A DNA stretch of 64,000 nucleotides, taken from positions 25,704,001 through 25,768,000 of the forward strand of contig OY756964.1 in the NCBI GenBank assembly GCA_963580455.1, given 5' to 3'. Shown here piece after piece: positions 62,462 through 64,000 of the stretch; the stretch's first letter is position 1; each line of letters starts with the position of its first letter. This DNA is from Euonymus europaeus. Taxonomy: Eukaryota; Streptophyta; Magnoliopsida; Celastrales; Celastraceae. A program made the translations under genes and the position numbers. The notes under the pieces were generated by a model. That model ran no database searches, was not told the origin of the DNA, and saw only the letters and a program-made list of their open reading frames with translations.

Positions 62462-64000
62462 ATGGGACAGCTTCACTTCGAGCCATTGACGATGCTCAGA
62501 CCATATTCTTCCAAATTTATTCCCATGGACTCTTCTTTGTCGCTCCGTCGGCAAACTCAACTGACCAGGTCTCTCATCGGCGTTCGACTCTCCGATTCTA
62601 AGAAACTAACCGGGCCGAATAGAATTTCTCTTGTTCATCCTATCCCCATCGTCAGATATCGCTTAATCTGCAATATGAGCAATTCAGGTATCCTCTCGCG
62701 AACACAAGTTTGTGGTTTATGAAGCATGTGCTAGAGTTTTTATTGTCCCAACCGTTGCTTGCAATTTGGAAAAAAAAATTACTGCAGAAGTGCTAGCTGA
62801 TTGATTCCTCTGTTACTTGCAATGGAAGCGTTTCCCTTTGTTTTTCCAGGTTGAACATGTTTTTTTGTCTTCTCTGGATATCCAGTTGTTGTCTCGAGTG
62901 AACTCTTTCTGTAACATATAGAAATAATAGAATGAGCTTCTTTGAATCAAAAAAGTAAAAGTGACATCTGTAGTGTAGATTTCTGTAATTTTTTCATTGT
63001 TAATGTATTGCTCCCGTGATTCTACAATTTGAAGTTAGGGTGTCTTATTTTTCTTTGTACTGAGTTTAAGATTAAGAAACATCTTATCCAGGGGAAAGAA
63101 CTGTTTAAGCAGTCCCTGTAATGCATTTGTTAGATATCATACCACTGCTGGAACTTGGAAAGCCAGAAGAGAGAAGGAAGCCGGAAAAGCGGGTTAATGG
63201 GATATTCTGGATTATACTTCTTAATCTTGGAATATATGTAGCTGATCACTTGTTTCAGGTACTGGACTGATTTTCTTTCCTGTTGTTAGATATTGCATAA
63301 ACAATTCAATCTCATTGATCTGTGGCCTGCTTCCCATACATAATTCCCAACAAAAAAAGAAACTCAAGAACTGATGAAGTCCATTATTTTTTAGGCTAAT
63401 TTGATTGATATTATGACATTTAGTACCTCTGTAGTGTATACTATTATGGTTTGAAATTGTTTGGAAATTCAGACCATATCTGGAGGTTGGTCATTTTAGC
63501 TGTGAGGGAAATGTTTCTGTGAAAGAAAAAATTATTTGCAGTTTGACGCTTGAGAGTCATATTATGTGATCTTGCAGTTTGCAACACTGACATAGAAATT
63601 TATATTTTGGGTAGGTCCGAGGCATTAGAGCTTTGTACTTGTACCACAATAGGCCCACCTGGTACCAATTCATCACGGCTACATTTTGTCATGCAAGCTG
63701 GTTAGATCTCTACACAGTCTTTTGATGCAATTATGCTTAATGATCATCCTCTTATAATATAGTTTCCCTTTCATATTTCCTTCTGTCCCTCTTCCAGGAA
63801 CCATCTTTCTAGCAACCTTTTCTTCTTATACATATTTGGTAAGCTTTTCATTTTTATTTCCAATTAGAGAGTCTTTATTGACACATAAATTGCAACTGAA
63901 TAAAATTATTGCAAGAGTTGATTGGGACCTTCTTCCATAAACAGGAAAGCTAGTCGAAGAAGAGGAAGGGAATTTTGCATTATGGCTTTCTTATATATTT
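62462..64000 (+). CDS. RBL11: Rhomboid-like protein 11, chloroplastic (5' part, cut by window end)
   Basis: Exons are 62462-62687, 63134-63258, 63615-63700, 63798-63838 and 63945 to beyond 64000. The first about 80 residues are Ser/Arg/Leu-rich and lack acidic clusters, as in a plastid transit peptide. The mature part starts KPEKRVNGIFWIILLNLGIY (first membrane helix). It continues VRGIRALYLYHNRPTWYQFI, TATFCHASWNHLSSNLFFLYIFGK and LVEEEEGNFALWLSY, which is the RBL11 signature (Arabidopsis At5g25752). The HxxxN-type motif HASWNHLSSN is present. The catalytic GxSG Ser and His helices lie past the window, so activity cannot be judged. RBL11 acts in the plastid inner envelope. Other in-frame ATGs at the start (such as 62492 and 62525) are possible. 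Confidence 0.9.

Overview
The window is nuclear DNA from a core eudicot plant. The genes have many short exons with GT-AG introns. The spacers are AT-rich and scattered with small DNA transposons, and every protein recognised belongs to a plant family. The order or species cannot be fixed from sequence alone. All gene models were spliced by hand. In each, the exon lengths and splice phases add up to an open frame, except for one gene with an 8-base frameshift.

Layout from left to right: EMF1, a Polycomb-associated repressor, on the minus strand (1123-6416). An AT-rich spacer of about 5 kb follows. Next come a TSO1/tesmin-like CXC gene of the TCX5/6 (LIN54) type on plus (13228-19665), a small NFD6/NOXY2-like gene on plus (about 20549-21155), and a chloroplast D-amino-acid transaminase/aminodeoxychorismate lyase gene on minus (22520-24462). 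A four-helix membrane protein gene on plus (25128-28208) and an aspartate aminotransferase gene on plus (29213-34462) come next. A repeat-rich spacer leads to a three-repeat MYB (MYB3R) gene on minus (37607-44602). A decayed Mutator-like element (46548-49827) separates that from a La-protein gene on minus (50156-54113). A decayed hAT transposon (about 55336-58816) precedes a CCDC25 homologue on minus (59223-62168). The 5' part of a plastid rhomboid-like gene, RBL11, on plus (62462 onward) is cut by the window end.

Two themes stand out. First, the CXC gene and the MYB3R gene encode two classes of plant DREAM/MuvB complex subunit and lie in one 32-kb stretch. From memory of the Arabidopsis map, MYB3R, AAT and EMF1 also sit together at At5g11510-At5g11530, and La1 and MYB3R1 are adjacent at At4g32720-At4g32730. 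This window therefore looks like an ancestral order that Arabidopsis split between two duplicated regions. Second, the accessory sequence is rich: a MULE with an 8/9-matching target duplication, a hAT-type MITE with a perfect 8-bp duplication, a Stowaway-type MITE, a tRNA-derived SINE, a paired MITE family in and beside the CXC gene, and a short plastid atpB fragment in an intron. The MYB3R gene also carries two duplicated exon pieces. No CRISPR array, rRNA, tRNA gene or bacterial-type operon was seen. I found no wholly new multi-gene system. The best leads are the CXC frameshift, the MYB3R exon-tail duplication and the altered cofactor pocket of the aminotransferase.
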